This document shows, piece by piece, positions 41,582 to 50,787 of a DNA stretch of 64,000 nt. The notes under the pieces are model-generated. The model did not search any database. It was not told where the DNA came from and saw nothing but the letters and a program-made list of their open reading frames with translations. This stretch comes from Candidatus Pseudomonas phytovorans (GTDB taxonomy: Bacteria; Pseudomonadota; Gammaproteobacteria; Pseudomonadales; Pseudomonadaceae), in contig CP119325.1 of NCBI GenBank assembly GCA_029202525.1, forward strand, positions 819,001 through 883,000. Reading direction: 5' to 3'. The position numbers were made by a program, and so were the translations under genes. How positions within the stretch are numbered: position 1 is the stretch's first letter; each line of letters starts with the position of its first letter.

Positions 41582-42679
41582 ATGCAGACACTTAAGGTCG
41601 ACCTGGGCGAGCGCAGCTACCCGATCTACATTGGCGAAGGCCTGCTGGACCAGCCCGAGCTGCTGGCGCCGCACATTGCCGGCCGGCAAGTCGCCATCGT
41701 TTCCAACGAGACCGTCGCGCCCCTGTATCTCGAACGCCTGAGCAAGACCCTCGGTGCCTACTCGGTGCTGCCGGTGGTATTGCCCGATGGCGAAGCGCAC
41801 AAGAACTGGGAAACCCTGCAACTGATCTTCGATGGCCTGCTGACCGCCCGCCATGATCGCCGCACCACCGTAGTTGCCTTGGGCGGCGGCGTGATCGGTG
41901 ACATGGCCGGCTTCGCTGCTGCCTGTTACCAGCGCGGTGTCGACTTCATCCAGGTGCCGACTACCCTGCTTTCTCAGGTTGATTCTTCGGTGGGCGGCAA
42001 GACCGGCATCAACCACCCGCTGGGCAAGAACATGGTCGGTGCCTTCTACCAGCCCAACGCGGTGCTGATCGACACCACCAGCCTGAAGACCCTGCCAGCG
42101 CGTGAGCTGTCCGCAGGCCTGGCCGAAGTGATCAAGTACGGCCTGATCTGCGACATGCCCTTCCTCGCCTGGCTCGAAGACAATATGCAGGCCCTGCGAG
42201 CCCTCGACTCGGTAGCCCTGACCGAGGCCATCAGCCGCTCTTGTGCGGCCAAGGCTGCCGTGGTCGGTGCCGACGAGCGCGAGTCGGGTGTGCGGGCCAC
42301 CCTGAACCTTGGGCATACCTTCGGGCATGCCATCGAAACCCACATGGGCTACGGCGTGTGGCTGCACGGCGAAGCCGTGGCAGCGGGCACGGCGATGGCC
42401 TTGGAAATGTCCATGCGCCTTGGCTGGATCGACCAGGCCGAGCGTGATCGCGGGATCCGCCTGTTGCAGGACGCAGGTTTGCCGGTGGTGCCACCACAGG
42501 AAATGACCCCGGCGCATTTCATGGAGCACATGGCGGTCGACAAGAAAGTGATCGACGGCCGCCTGCGTCTGGTGCTGTTGCGCCAGATGGGCGAGGCCGT
42601 TGTGACCGACGACTATCCGAAAGAGATTCTACAGGCCACGCTGTCGGCGGATTACCGCGCGATCGTGGCCCAGCTTTGA
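41582..42679 (+). CDS. aroB: 3-dehydroquinate synthase
   Basis: This 365-residue NAD- and zinc-dependent enzyme makes the shikimate-pathway ring. It has PDGEAHKNWETLQLIFDGLL, the NAD-binding VALGGGVIGDMAGFAAACYQ, the metal and substrate region SSVGGKTGINHPLGKNMVGA, and zinc His residues in NLGHTFGHAIETHMGY and WLHGEAVAAG. The ATG at 41582 (MQTLKVDLG) gives the family length. It lies between aroK and damX. Confidence 0.97.
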   Translation: MQTLKVDLGERSYPIYIGEGLLDQPELLAPHIAGRQVAIVSNETVAPLYLERLSKTLGAYSVLPVVLPDGEAHKNWETLQLIFDGLLTARHDRRTTVVALGGGVIGDMAGFAAACYQRGVDFIQVPTTLLSQVDSSVGGKTGINHPLGKNMVGAFYQPNAVLIDTTSLKTLPARELSAGLAEVIKYGLICDMPFLAWLEDNMQALRALDSVALTEAISRSCAAKAAVVGADERESGVRATLNLGHTFGHAIETHMGYGVWLHGEAVAAGTAMALEMSMRLGWIDQAERDRGIRLLQDAGLPVVPPQEMTPAHFMEHMAVDKKVIDGRLRLVLLRQMGEAVVTDDYPKEILQATLSADYRAIVAQL

Positions 42680-42694
42680 GGTTGTGACAGCGCA

Positions 42695-44299
42695 ATGACC
42701 AGTTTGCATGCCGATGAGGCCTTTCTCGACCATTATCAGTTGAGCCACGATCCGTTCGCGCCCCGCGTGCCCGGCTTCAAGTTTTTCCCGGCCCAGCGCA
42801 AGCCCGTGCTTGGCCAGTTGCACCATCTGGCGCGCTACAGTCAGCTGATGCTGGTGGTCAGCGGCCCGCTGGGTAGCGGCAAGTCGCTGCTGCGCCAGGC
42901 CCTGGTGGCCAGCACCAACAAGCAGGCTGTGCAGAGTGTGGTGGTGTCTGCCCGCAGTGCCAGCGATGCCTCCAGCGTGCTGGCCCAGGTCGCGCAGGAT
43001 CTGGGTGTGGCTCAGCCCGAAGTGCAGGCGATCCTGTCCAGGGTGGTGCAGTTGGCACTGACCGGGCAGGAAGTGTATTTGCTGGTGGACGATGCGGAAC
43101 AACTCGACGAGTCGGCACTCCAAGCGTTGCTGGAGTTGGCGGCGGGGGTGCCGGAAGGTCGCCCGCACGTATTCCTGTTCGGTGAGCCATCGCTGATTGC
43201 CGGGTTGGATGAACTCAATGTCGAGGAAGAACGCTTCCACATCATCGAGCTCGCCCCCTACAGTGAAGAGGAAACCCGCGAGTACCTGGAACAGCGCCTG
43301 GAAGGGGCTGGCCGGGGCATCGAGGTGTTCAGCCGTGAACAGATCGTCGATATCCATGAACACTCCGACGGTTGGCCTGGCAACATCAACCAGGTCGCCC
43401 GGGACACTTTGATCGAAGCCATGATCGCCAGCCGCTCCACGGCCAAGCGACCATCCATGGGGTTCAAGATGCCTAAAAAACATGTGCTCGCGCTGTCCGC
43501 TGTGGTCGTGGTTGCCGTTGCGGCCGCGGTGTTGATGCCCAAGAAAGGCGACAAGGCACCCGCCGAAGCGCCTGCTGCCCAGGCCCAGCTGCCACTTGGC
43601 GAAGGCAAGCCTGGTGCTGCCATAGAGTTCTCCGGCTCGTCCCAGCCGATGCCGCTGCCGCTGGTTGGCCAGTCGCAGCCGGTGATGCGTGAGCCGCTGG
43701 CTCAGGCTGCCGGCATGGGCGAGGGTGAAGAAGGCAGCCAGGCGGGCGATACCGCCCTGCAGCCTGGCAACCCGCCGCCAACCGTGACCACCATTGCGCC
43801 GCCGCAAGGTGTGCCGGCCGGCCCCGCGCCTACACCTGCACAGCCAGTAGCCGTTGCGCCAGTGCAGCCGGTTGCGCCTGCGCCGAAACCTGTCGCAACC
43901 CAGCCTGCCAAGCCGGTTGCGCCGGTCAAGCCTGCGCCTGCGCCGACTCAGGTCGCCGTTGCCAAGCCCGCTGCAAAACCTGCTGAGAAGCCTGCGCCGG
44001 CTGGCAGTGGTGGTGGAGGCTGGTACGCCGGCCAGAAACCGGGTAATTACGTCGTGCAGATCCTCGGTACCAGCTCTGAGGCTTCGGCCCAGGCCTACGT
44101 CAAGGCCCAGGGTGGCGACTATCGCTACTTCAAGAAAAACCTGCAGGGCAAACCGCTGTTCGTCGTGACTTACGGCAGCTTCGCCAACCGCGATGCAGCG
44201 GTTGCGGCAATCAAGAACTTGCCAGCGAAGGTTCAGGCTGGTAAACCTTGGCCACGTACTGTCGCCAGCGTCCAACAAGAGCTGGCCACGGCCCGCTGA
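42695..44299 (+). CDS. damX: DamX-like AAA ATPase with SPOR domain
   Basis: This 534-residue protein has an N-terminal AAA/GspA-like ATPase of about 255 residues (FAPRVPGFKFFPAQRKPVLG, Walker A SGPLGSGKS, Walker B VYLLVDDAEQ), then a membrane helix (KKHVLALSAVVVVAVAAAVL), a long Pro/Ala-rich periplasmic linker with many APVKPAPAP-type units, and a C-terminal SPOR domain (NYVVQILGTSSEASAQAYVK, VVTYGSFANRDAAVA). E. coli DamX (428) lacks most of the ATPase part; the long form is usual in Pseudomonas. It localises to the septum by SPOR binding. It ends the aroK operon at a terminator. Confidence 0.92.
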   Translation: MTSLHADEAFLDHYQLSHDPFAPRVPGFKFFPAQRKPVLGQLHHLARYSQLMLVVSGPLGSGKSLLRQALVASTNKQAVQSVVVSARSASDASSVLAQVAQDLGVAQPEVQAILSRVVQLALTGQEVYLLVDDAEQLDESALQALLELAAGVPEGRPHVFLFGEPSLIAGLDELNVEEERFHIIELAPYSEEETREYLEQRLEGAGRGIEVFSREQIVDIHEHSDGWPGNINQVARDTLIEAMIASRSTAKRPSMGFKMPKKHVLALSAVVVVAVAAAVLMPKKGDKAPAEAPAAQAQLPLGEGKPGAAIEFSGSSQPMPLPLVGQSQPVMREPLAQAAGMGEGEEGSQAGDTALQPGNPPPTVTTIAPPQGVPAGPAPTPAQPVAVAPVQPVAPAPKPVATQPAKPVAPVKPAPAPTQVAVAKPAAKPAEKPAPAGSGGGGWYAGQKPGNYVVQILGTSSEASAQAYVKAQGGDYRYFKKNLQGKPLFVVTYGSFANRDAAVAAIKNLPAKVQAGKPWPRTVASVQQELATAR

Positions 44300-44359
44300 T
44301 ACCTGCCGGGCGGCACCACCCCGCCGCCCAGTTGCTGAGCGATACCTGACTTTTCGTCT

Positions 44360-44391
44360 AGCCTGCTGCGCCTGAGCGCGGCAGGCTTTTC
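44360..44391 (+). terminator. Rho-independent terminator after damX
   Basis: AGCCTGC pairs with GCAGGCT across an inner CGC/GCG stem, followed by TTTTCT. It closes the pilM-damX transcript. Confidence 0.7.
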
Positions 44392-44673
44392 TGTCCCGGA
44401 CTGCTGGCCACAAGCCCTTTGTTGCAGTCATGGCTGAAACGCTTCAGACTCTAGCCAAGCCGTTATCACGGCGCATGGCGCAAAAAAATTCAAAATTGCG
44501 ACATAAATTTTCAATGGTGAGACATGAAAATTTGTGGGCATCGCTGTCGCTGTGCAACAATGGTTTTCCATGACCACCGCAAAAAAGCTGGCGTTTGATC
44601 GGCGTGGATGGTAAGTGGTTGTTAAAAAAGAGATTTGCCTCCGTTGAGGGGTGAACCTGGTGAGAATGTGTCT
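44392..44673 (+). promoter_or_regulatory. gltB upstream regulatory region with AT-rich inverted repeat
   Basis: This 282-base stretch has no gene. It holds an AT-rich block with AAATTTTCA (44505-44513) and TGAAAATTT (44525-44533) as a perfect 9-bp inverted repeat, 141 bases before gltB. GACAT recurs on both sides of the left arm. Position and symmetry suggest a transcription-factor site, perhaps for nitrogen or amino-acid control; I cannot name the factor. No sigma-54 site was found. Confidence 0.4.
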
Positions 44674-47600
44674 ATGAAAACAGGTCTGTACCATCCCGAA
44701 GAATTCAAGGACAACTGTGGTTTTGGCCTGATTGCCCATATGACGGGCGAACCGAGCCACCACCTTCTGCAAACCGCCATGCAGGCGCTGACTTGCATGA
44801 CCCACCGCGGCGGTATCAACGCCGACGGCAAGACCGGTGACGGTTGCGGTCTGCTCATGCAGAAGCCCGATCAATTCCTGCGAGCCGTGGCCCAGGAACA
44901 CTTCGCCGTCGAACTGCCCAAGCAGTACGCCGTTGGCATGGTGTTCTTCAACCAGGACCCGGTCAAAGCCGAAGCCGCCCGCGCCAACATGGACCGCGAG
45001 ATCCTCGCCGCTGGCCTGAAACTGGTCGGCTGGCGCAAGGTTCCGATCGACACCAGCGTGCTCGGCCGCCTGGCCCTGGAGCGCCTGCCGCAGATCGAAC
45101 AGGTGTTCGTTGGCGGTGAAGGCCTGAGCGACCAGGAATTCGCCATCAAGCTGTTCAGTGCCCGTCGCCGTTCGTCCGTGGCCAACGCCCACGACGCCGA
45201 CCATTACATCTGCAGCTTCTCGCACAAGACCATCATCTACAAAGGCCTGATGATGCCGCGCGATCTCGCGGCGTTTTATCCAGACCTAAGTGACGAGCGC
45301 CTGCAAACCGCGATTTGCGTGTTCCACCAGCGCTTTTCCACCAACACCCTGCCGAAATGGCCGCTGGCGCAGCCGTTCCGCTTCCTCGCCCATAACGGCG
45401 AGATCAACACCATCACCGGCAACCGCAACTGGGCCATGGCCCGTCGCACCAAGTTTGCCAACGACCAGATCCCCGACCTCGAAGAGCTCGGCCCGCTGGT
45501 CAACCGCGTCGGTTCCGACTCGTCGAGCATGGACAACATGCTGGAACTGATGGTGACCGGTGGCATCGACCTGTTCCGCGGCGTGCGCATGCTGGTACCA
45601 CCAGCCTGGCAAAACGTTGAGACCATGGACGCCGACCTGCGCGCCTTCTACGAATACAACTCCATGCACATGGAACCGTGGGATGGCCCGGCCGGTATCG
45701 TCATGACCGAAGGCCGCCATGCGGTGTGCCTGCTTGACCGCAACGGCCTGCGCCCGGCGCGTTGGGTGACCACCACCAATGGCTACATCACCATCGCCTC
45801 GGAAATTGGCGTATGGGGTTACCAGCCTGAGGAAGTGTTGGCCAAGGGCCGTGTAGGCCCGGGTCAGATTCTTGCCGTGGACACTGAAACCGGCCAGATC
45901 CTCGACACCGACGCCATCGACAACCGCCTGAAGTCGCGCCACCCGTACAAGCGCTGGTTGCGTCAGCATGCTACCCGCATTCAGGCGACGCTGACCGACG
46001 ACCAAGGCGCGGCCAGCTACGACGCTGACCAGCTCAAGCAATACATGAAGATGTTCCAGGTCACCTTCGAAGAGCGTGACCAGGTGCTGCGCCCGCTCGG
46101 TGAGCAGGGCCAGGAAGCCGTTGGTTCGATGGGTGACGATACGCCGATGGCGGTGCTGTCGCAGCGTGTGCGTTCGCCGTTCGACTTCTTCCGCCAGCAG
46201 TTCGCCCAGGTGACCAACCCGCCGATCGATCCGCTGCGCGAAGCCATCGTGATGTCGCTGGAGATCTGCCTGGGCGCTGAGCGCAACATCTTCCAGGAGT
46301 CCCCGGAGCACGCTTCGCGGGTCATCCTCAGCTCGCCGGTCATCTCGCCCGCCAAGTGGCGTTCGCTGATGAACCTTGAGCGCGAAGGTTTCGATCGCCA
46401 GCTGATCGACCTCAACTATGAACAGAGCGTTGGCCTGGAAGCGGCCATTCGCAACATCGCCGACCAGGCTGAAGAAGCCGTGCGCGCTGGCAAGACCCAG
46501 CTGGTGCTGAGCGACCGCTACATCGCCCCGGGCAAGCTGCCGGTGCACGCTTCGCTGGCCGTGGGTGCCGTGCATCACCGCCTGACCGAGCAAGGCTTGC
46601 GTTGCGACAGCAATATCCTGGTAGAAACCGCTACCGCCCGCGACCCGCATCACTTCGCCGTGCTGCTGGGCTTCGGTGCCTCGGCTGTTTACCCGTACCT
46701 GGCGTATGAAGTGCTGGCCGACCTGATCCGTACCGGCGAAGTGCTGGGCGACCTCGATGAGGTCTTCAAGTACTACCGCAAAGGTATCTCCAAGGGGCTG
46801 CTGAAGATCCTGTCGAAGATGGGTATCTCCACCATCACCTCGTACCGTGGCGCGCAGTTGTTCGAAGCTATCGGCCTGGCCGAGGAAGTGGTCGGCCTGA
46901 GCTTCAAAGGCGTGTCCAGCCGCATCAAGGGTGCGCGTTTCGTAGACCTGGAAAGCGACCAGAAGCTGCTGGCAGCCGAAGCCTGGAGCGCGCGCAAGCC
47001 GATCCAGCAAGGTGGCCTGCTGAAGTTCGTCCACGGTGGCGAATACCACGCCTACAACCCGGATGTGGTCAACACCCTGCAGGCCGCTGTGCAACAGGGC
47101 GACTACGCCAAGTTCAAGGAATACACCACGCTGGTCGACCAGCGCCCGGTGTCGATGATCCGCGACCTGTTGAAGGTGAAAGTGGCCGACCAGCCGCTGG
47201 CGCTGGAGCAGATCGAGCCGCTGGAGGCCATCCTCAAGCGTTTCGACTCCGCCGGTATCTCGCTGGGCGCACTGTCGCCAGAGGCTCATGAAGCGCTGGC
47301 CGAGGCCATGAACCGCCTGGGTGCGCGTTCCAACTCCGGCGAGGGCGGTGAAGACCCGTCGCGCTACGGCACCATCCGCAGCTCCAAGATCAAGCAGGTG
47401 GCTACTGGCCGCTTTGGCGTGACCCCAGAGTACCTGGTCAACGCCGAAGTGCTGCAGATCAAGGTGGCCCAGGGCGCCAAGCCTGGCGAAGGCGGCCAGC
47501 TGCCGGGCGGCAAGGTCAACGGCCTGATCGCCAAGCTGCGTTATGCAGTACCGGGCGTGACCCTGATCTCCCCACCGCCGCACCACGACATCTACTCGAT

Positions 47601-49119
47601 CGAAGACCTTGCCCAGCTGATCTACGACCTCAAGCAGGTCAACCCGCAGGCGCTGGTATCGGTCAAGCTGGTGGCGGAAGCCGGCGTTGGTACCATCGCT
47701 GCTGGCGTGGCCAAGGCCTATGCCGACCTGATCACCATCTCGGGCTACGACGGCGGGACTGGTGCTTCACCACTGACCTCGATCAAGTACGCCGGCGCCC
47801 CGTGGGAACTGGGCCTGGCCGAAACCCACCAGACCCTGCGTGGCAACGACCTGCGCGGCAAGGTACGGGTACAGACCGACGGCGGCCTGAAAACCGGCCT
47901 GGACGTGATCAAGGCGGCCATCCTCGGCGCCGAAAGCTTCGGCTTCGGTACCGCGCCCATGATCGCCCTGGGCTGCAAGTACCTGCGTATCTGCCACCTG
48001 AACAACTGCGCCACCGGCGTAGCCACCCAGAACGACAAGCTGCGCAAGGACCACTACATCGGCACCGTCGACATGGTGATCAACTTCTTCACCTTCGTCG
48101 CCGAAGAAACCCGCGAGTGGCTGGCCAAGCTGGGCGTGCGTAGCCTGGGCGAGCTGATCGGCCGTACCGACCTGCTCGAAATGCTGCCAGGCGACACCGA
48201 GCGCCAACAGTACCTGGACCTGTCGCCGCTGCTGGGCAGCTCGCACATCCCGGCCGACAAGCCACAGTTCTGCGAAGTCGACAAGAACCCGCCGTTCGAC
48301 AAGGGTGAGTTGGCCGAGAAGATGGTGGAAATGGCCCTGCCGGCGATTCGCGATCAGGCCGGTGGCGAGTTCAACCTCGACATCTGCAACTGCGACCGCT
48401 CCATCGGTGCCCGTATCTCTGGCGAAATCGCCAAGCTGTACGGCAACCAGGGCATGGCTGCCAACCCGATCACCTTCCGCTTCAAGGGTACTGCTGGTCA
48501 GAGCTTCGGCGTGTGGAACGCCGGTGGCTTGAACCTGCACCTGCAAGGCGATGCAAACGACTACGTCGGCAAGGGCATGACCGGGGGCAAGGTCACCATC
48601 GTGCCGCCAGCCGGCAGCCCCTTCGCTACCCAGCACAGCGCCATCGTCGGCAACACCTGCCTGTATGGTGCCACTGGCGGCAAGCTGTTTGCCGCGGGTA
48701 CTGCGGGCGAGCGCTTCGCTGTACGTAACTCCGGCGCCCACGCTGTTGTCGAGGGCACTGGCGATCACTGCTGTGAATACATGACCGGTGGCTTTGTGTG
48801 CGTCCTGGGCAAGACCGGTTACAACTTCGGTTCTGGCATGACTGGCGGCTTCGCCTACGTGCTCGACATGGACAATAGCTTCGTCGACAAGCTCAACCAC
48901 GAACTGGTGGAAATCCAGCGTATCAGTGGTGAAGCGATGGAGGCCTACCGCAGCCACCTGGCGCGGGTCCTGGGCGAGTATGTGGAAGAAACCGGCAGCG
49001 AGTGGGGGCGTGAGCTCTCGGAGAACCTGGACGACTACGTGCGGCGCTTCTGGCTGGTCAAGCCGAAGGCGGCCAACCTGAAGCAGTTGCTGTCCAGCAC
49101 CCGTGCCAACCCGCAGTAA
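44674..49119 (+). CDS. gltB: Glutamate synthase (NADPH) large subunit
   Basis: This 1481-residue enzyme turns glutamine and 2-oxoglutarate into two glutamates. A 14-residue propeptide precedes the Ntn nucleophile Cys15 in KDNCGFGLIAHMTGEPSH. The glutaminase domain runs to about 400, then the central domain. The FMN-binding synthase domain (GALSPEAHEALAEAMNRLGA, GEGGEDPSRYG, ISGYDGGTGASPLTSIKYAG) has the 3Fe-4S Cys in CKYLRICHLNNCATGV, and a C-terminal GXGXG beta-helix follows (YMTGGFVCVLGKTGYNFGSG). The start at MKTGLYHPEEF gives the family length; an upstream in-frame codon adds 13 non-conserved residues. Confidence 0.98.
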   Translation: MKTGLYHPEEFKDNCGFGLIAHMTGEPSHHLLQTAMQALTCMTHRGGINADGKTGDGCGLLMQKPDQFLRAVAQEHFAVELPKQYAVGMVFFNQDPVKAEAARANMDREILAAGLKLVGWRKVPIDTSVLGRLALERLPQIEQVFVGGEGLSDQEFAIKLFSARRRSSVANAHDADHYICSFSHKTIIYKGLMMPRDLAAFYPDLSDERLQTAICVFHQRFSTNTLPKWPLAQPFRFLAHNGEINTITGNRNWAMARRTKFANDQIPDLEELGPLVNRVGSDSSSMDNMLELMVTGGIDLFRGVRMLVPPAWQNVETMDADLRAFYEYNSMHMEPWDGPAGIVMTEGRHAVCLLDRNGLRPARWVTTTNGYITIASEIGVWGYQPEEVLAKGRVGPGQILAVDTETGQILDTDAIDNRLKSRHPYKRWLRQHATRIQATLTDDQGAASYDADQLKQYMKMFQVTFEERDQVLRPLGEQGQEAVGSMGDDTPMAVLSQRVRSPFDFFRQQFAQVTNPPIDPLREAIVMSLEICLGAERNIFQESPEHASRVILSSPVISPAKWRSLMNLEREGFDRQLIDLNYEQSVGLEAAIRNIADQAEEAVRAGKTQLVLSDRYIAPGKLPVHASLAVGAVHHRLTEQGLRCDSNILVETATARDPHHFAVLLGFGASAVYPYLAYEVLADLIRTGEVLGDLDEVFKYYRKGISKGLLKILSKMGISTITSYRGAQLFEAIGLAEEVVGLSFKGVSSRIKGARFVDLESDQKLLAAEAWSARKPIQQGGLLKFVHGGEYHAYNPDVVNTLQAAVQQGDYAKFKEYTTLVDQRPVSMIRDLLKVKVADQPLALEQIEPLEAILKRFDSAGISLGALSPEAHEALAEAMNRLGARSNSGEGGEDPSRYGTIRSSKIKQVATGRFGVTPEYLVNAEVLQIKVAQGAKPGEGGQLPGGKVNGLIAKLRYAVPGVTLISPPPHHDIYSIEDLAQLIYDLKQVNPQALVSVKLVAEAGVGTIAAGVAKAYADLITISGYDGGTGASPLTSIKYAGAPWELGLAETHQTLRGNDLRGKVRVQTDGGLKTGLDVIKAAILGAESFGFGTAPMIALGCKYLRICHLNNCATGVATQNDKLRKDHYIGTVDMVINFFTFVAEETREWLAKLGVRSLGELIGRTDLLEMLPGDTERQQYLDLSPLLGSSHIPADKPQFCEVDKNPPFDKGELAEKMVEMALPAIRDQAGGEFNLDICNCDRSIGARISGEIAKLYGNQGMAANPITFRFKGTAGQSFGVWNAGGLNLHLQGDANDYVGKGMTGGKVTIVPPAGSPFATQHSAIVGNTCLYGATGGKLFAAGTAGERFAVRNSGAHAVVEGTGDHCCEYMTGGFVCVLGKTGYNFGSGMTGGFAYVLDMDNSFVDKLNHELVEIQRISGEAMEAYRSHLARVLGEYVEETGSEWGRELSENLDDYVRRFWLVKPKAANLKQLLSSTRANPQ

Positions 49120-49122
49120 AAA

Positions 49123-49222
49123 CAGCTGCAAGTGGCAAGCCTCACGCTGCACGTAAAGGCAGTACGAGGTTTGCCCGGCTTAAGTGATCGTCTTGCGGCT
49201 TGCAGCTTGTAGCTTGCAGCTG
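49123..49222 (+). repeat. Inverted repeat in the gltB-gltD gap
   Basis: CAGCTGCAAG (49123-49132) and CTTGCAGCTG (49213-49222) are perfect inverted copies 80 bases apart. The right arm lies in a run of near-repeats (CTTGCAGCTTGTAGCTTGCAG). It could fold in the intercistronic mRNA and alter the gltB:gltD ratio. The right arm ends 20 bases before the gltD start. Confidence 0.6.
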
Positions 49223-49242
49223 CTGTAAAGAGGTTTTGAAAA

Positions 49243-50661
49243 ATGGCTGAACGTCTGAACAACGACTTCCAGTTCATCGAAGTGGGCCGCAAGGACCCGA
49301 AGAAAAAGCTGCTGCGCCAGCGCAAGAAGGAGTTCGTGGAAATCTACGAACCGTTCAAGCCGCAGCAGTCTGTAGACCAGGCGCACCGCTGCCTGGGCTG
49401 CGGTAACCCGTATTGCGAATGGAAGTGCCCGGTGCACAACTTCATCCCCAACTGGTTGAAGCTGGTCTCCGAAGGCAACATCCTGGCCGCAGCTGAACTG
49501 TCGCACCAGACCAACACCCTGCCGGAAGTGTGCGGCCGCGTGTGCCCGCAAGACCGCCTGTGTGAAGGTGCCTGCACCCTGAACGACGGCTTCGGCGCGG
49601 TGACCATCGGTTCGGTGGAGAAGTACATCACCGACACCGCCTTCGCCATGGGCTGGCGCCCGGACATGTCCAAGGTCAAGCCCACCGGCAAGCGCGTCGC
49701 CATCATCGGCGCTGGTCCGGCTGGCCTGGGCTGCGCCGACGTGCTGGTGCGCGCCGGTGTGACGCCGGTGGTGTTCGACAAGAACCCGGAAATCGGTGGC
49801 CTGCTGACCTTCGGCATCCCCGAGTTCAAGCTGGAAAAGACCGTGCTCAGCAACCGCCGCGAAGTGTTCACCGGCATGGGCATCGAGTTTCGCCTGAACA
49901 CCGAGGTGGGCACCGACATCACCATGGAGCAGCTGCTCGCCGAGTACGATGCAGTGTTCATGGGCATGGGTACCTACACCTACATGAAGGGCGGCTTCCC
50001 GGGCGAAGACCTGCCGGGCGTGCATGACGCGCTGGACTTCCTGATCGCCAACGTCAACCGCAACCTGGGCTTCGAGAAGTCGCCGGAAGACTTCGTCGAC
50101 ATGAAGGGCAAGAAGGTGGTGGTGCTGGGCGGTGGTGACACTGCGATGGACTGCAACCGCACCTCGATCCGCCAGGGCGCCCAGGCGGTGACCTGTGCCT
50201 ACCGTCGTGACGAAGCCAACATGCCGGGCTCGCGCAAAGAGGTGAAGAACGCCAAGGAAGAAGGCGTGAAGTTCCTCTACAACCGCCAGCCTATCGCCAT
50301 TGTCGGCGAAGACAAGGTTGAAGGCGTGAAGGTGGTCGAGACCCGTCTTGGCGAGCCGGATGCCCGTGGCCGCCGCAGCCCCGAGCCGATCCCGGGCTCT
50401 GAAGAGATCCTGCCGGCTGATGCCGTGGTGATCGCCTTCGGTTTCCGCCCAAGCCCGGCGCCTTGGTTCGAGCAGCATGGCATCCAGCTGGACAGCCAGG
50501 GCCGTGTGGTGGCGCCGGAGAAGAGCAAGTTCAAGCACCAGACCAGCAACCCGAAAGTATTTGCCGGTGGCGACATGGTGCGCGGTTCGGACCTGGTGGT
50601 GACGGCTATCTTCGAGGGGCGTACTGCTGCCGAAGGTATCCTTGACTATCTGGAGGTGTGA
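49243..50661 (+). CDS. gltD: Glutamate synthase (NADPH) small subunit
   Basis: This 472-residue subunit passes electrons from NADPH through FAD to GltB. N-terminal Cys groups CLGCGNPYCEWKCPVHN and CGRVCPQDRLCEGAC bind iron-sulfur clusters. The FAD motif VAIIGAGPAGLGCADVLVRA starts near residue 149, the NADPH motif VVVLGGGDTAMDCNRTSIRQ near 290, and the FAD-closing VFAGGDMVRGSDLVVTAIFE near the end. AGAGG precedes the ATG by 11 bases. It follows gltB by 123 bases. Confidence 0.97.
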   Translation: MAERLNNDFQFIEVGRKDPKKKLLRQRKKEFVEIYEPFKPQQSVDQAHRCLGCGNPYCEWKCPVHNFIPNWLKLVSEGNILAAAELSHQTNTLPEVCGRVCPQDRLCEGACTLNDGFGAVTIGSVEKYITDTAFAMGWRPDMSKVKPTGKRVAIIGAGPAGLGCADVLVRAGVTPVVFDKNPEIGGLLTFGIPEFKLEKTVLSNRREVFTGMGIEFRLNTEVGTDITMEQLLAEYDAVFMGMGTYTYMKGGFPGEDLPGVHDALDFLIANVNRNLGFEKSPEDFVDMKGKKVVVLGGGDTAMDCNRTSIRQGAQAVTCAYRRDEANMPGSRKEVKNAKEEGVKFLYNRQPIAIVGEDKVEGVKVVETRLGEPDARGRRSPEPIPGSEEILPADAVVIAFGFRPSPAPWFEQHGIQLDSQGRVVAPEKSKFKHQTSNPKVFAGGDMVRGSDLVVTAIFEGRTAAEGILDYLEV

Positions 50662-50727
50662 TCAGTCTTGTAAAGAAGGACGGTTCCTACACGGCCTGAC
50701 GAAGCAACAGACTGTACTCGCCAGCAA

Positions 50728-50783
50728 CTGATTCCGAGACTGGATGGGCTCCTCAAGGAGCGAACATTCAGTCAAGGAATCAG
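50728..50783 (+). promoter_or_regulatory. Nested hairpin across the amidase ribosome binding site
   Basis: Three nested arms pair in order: CTGATTCC (50728-50735) with GGAATCAG (50776-50783), ACTG (50739-50742) with CAGT (50769-50772), and GCTCCT (50748-50753) with AGGAGC (50756-50761). The Shine-Dalgarno AAGGA (50774-50778) is partly inside the outer stem, 9 bases before the ATG at 50788. Folding would block translation. Confidence 0.5.
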
Positions 50784-50787
50784 ATGC

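Noticed and set aside
45286..47586. 766-codon open frame on the minus strand
   Set aside because: It lies wholly inside gltB in antisense; His/Val/Gln-rich composition and lack of motifs mark it as a shadow.
50728..50783. Nested hairpin as an integron attC site
   Set aside because: No GTTRRRY core and no integrase nearby; its position over the ribosome binding site favours a regulatory leader.
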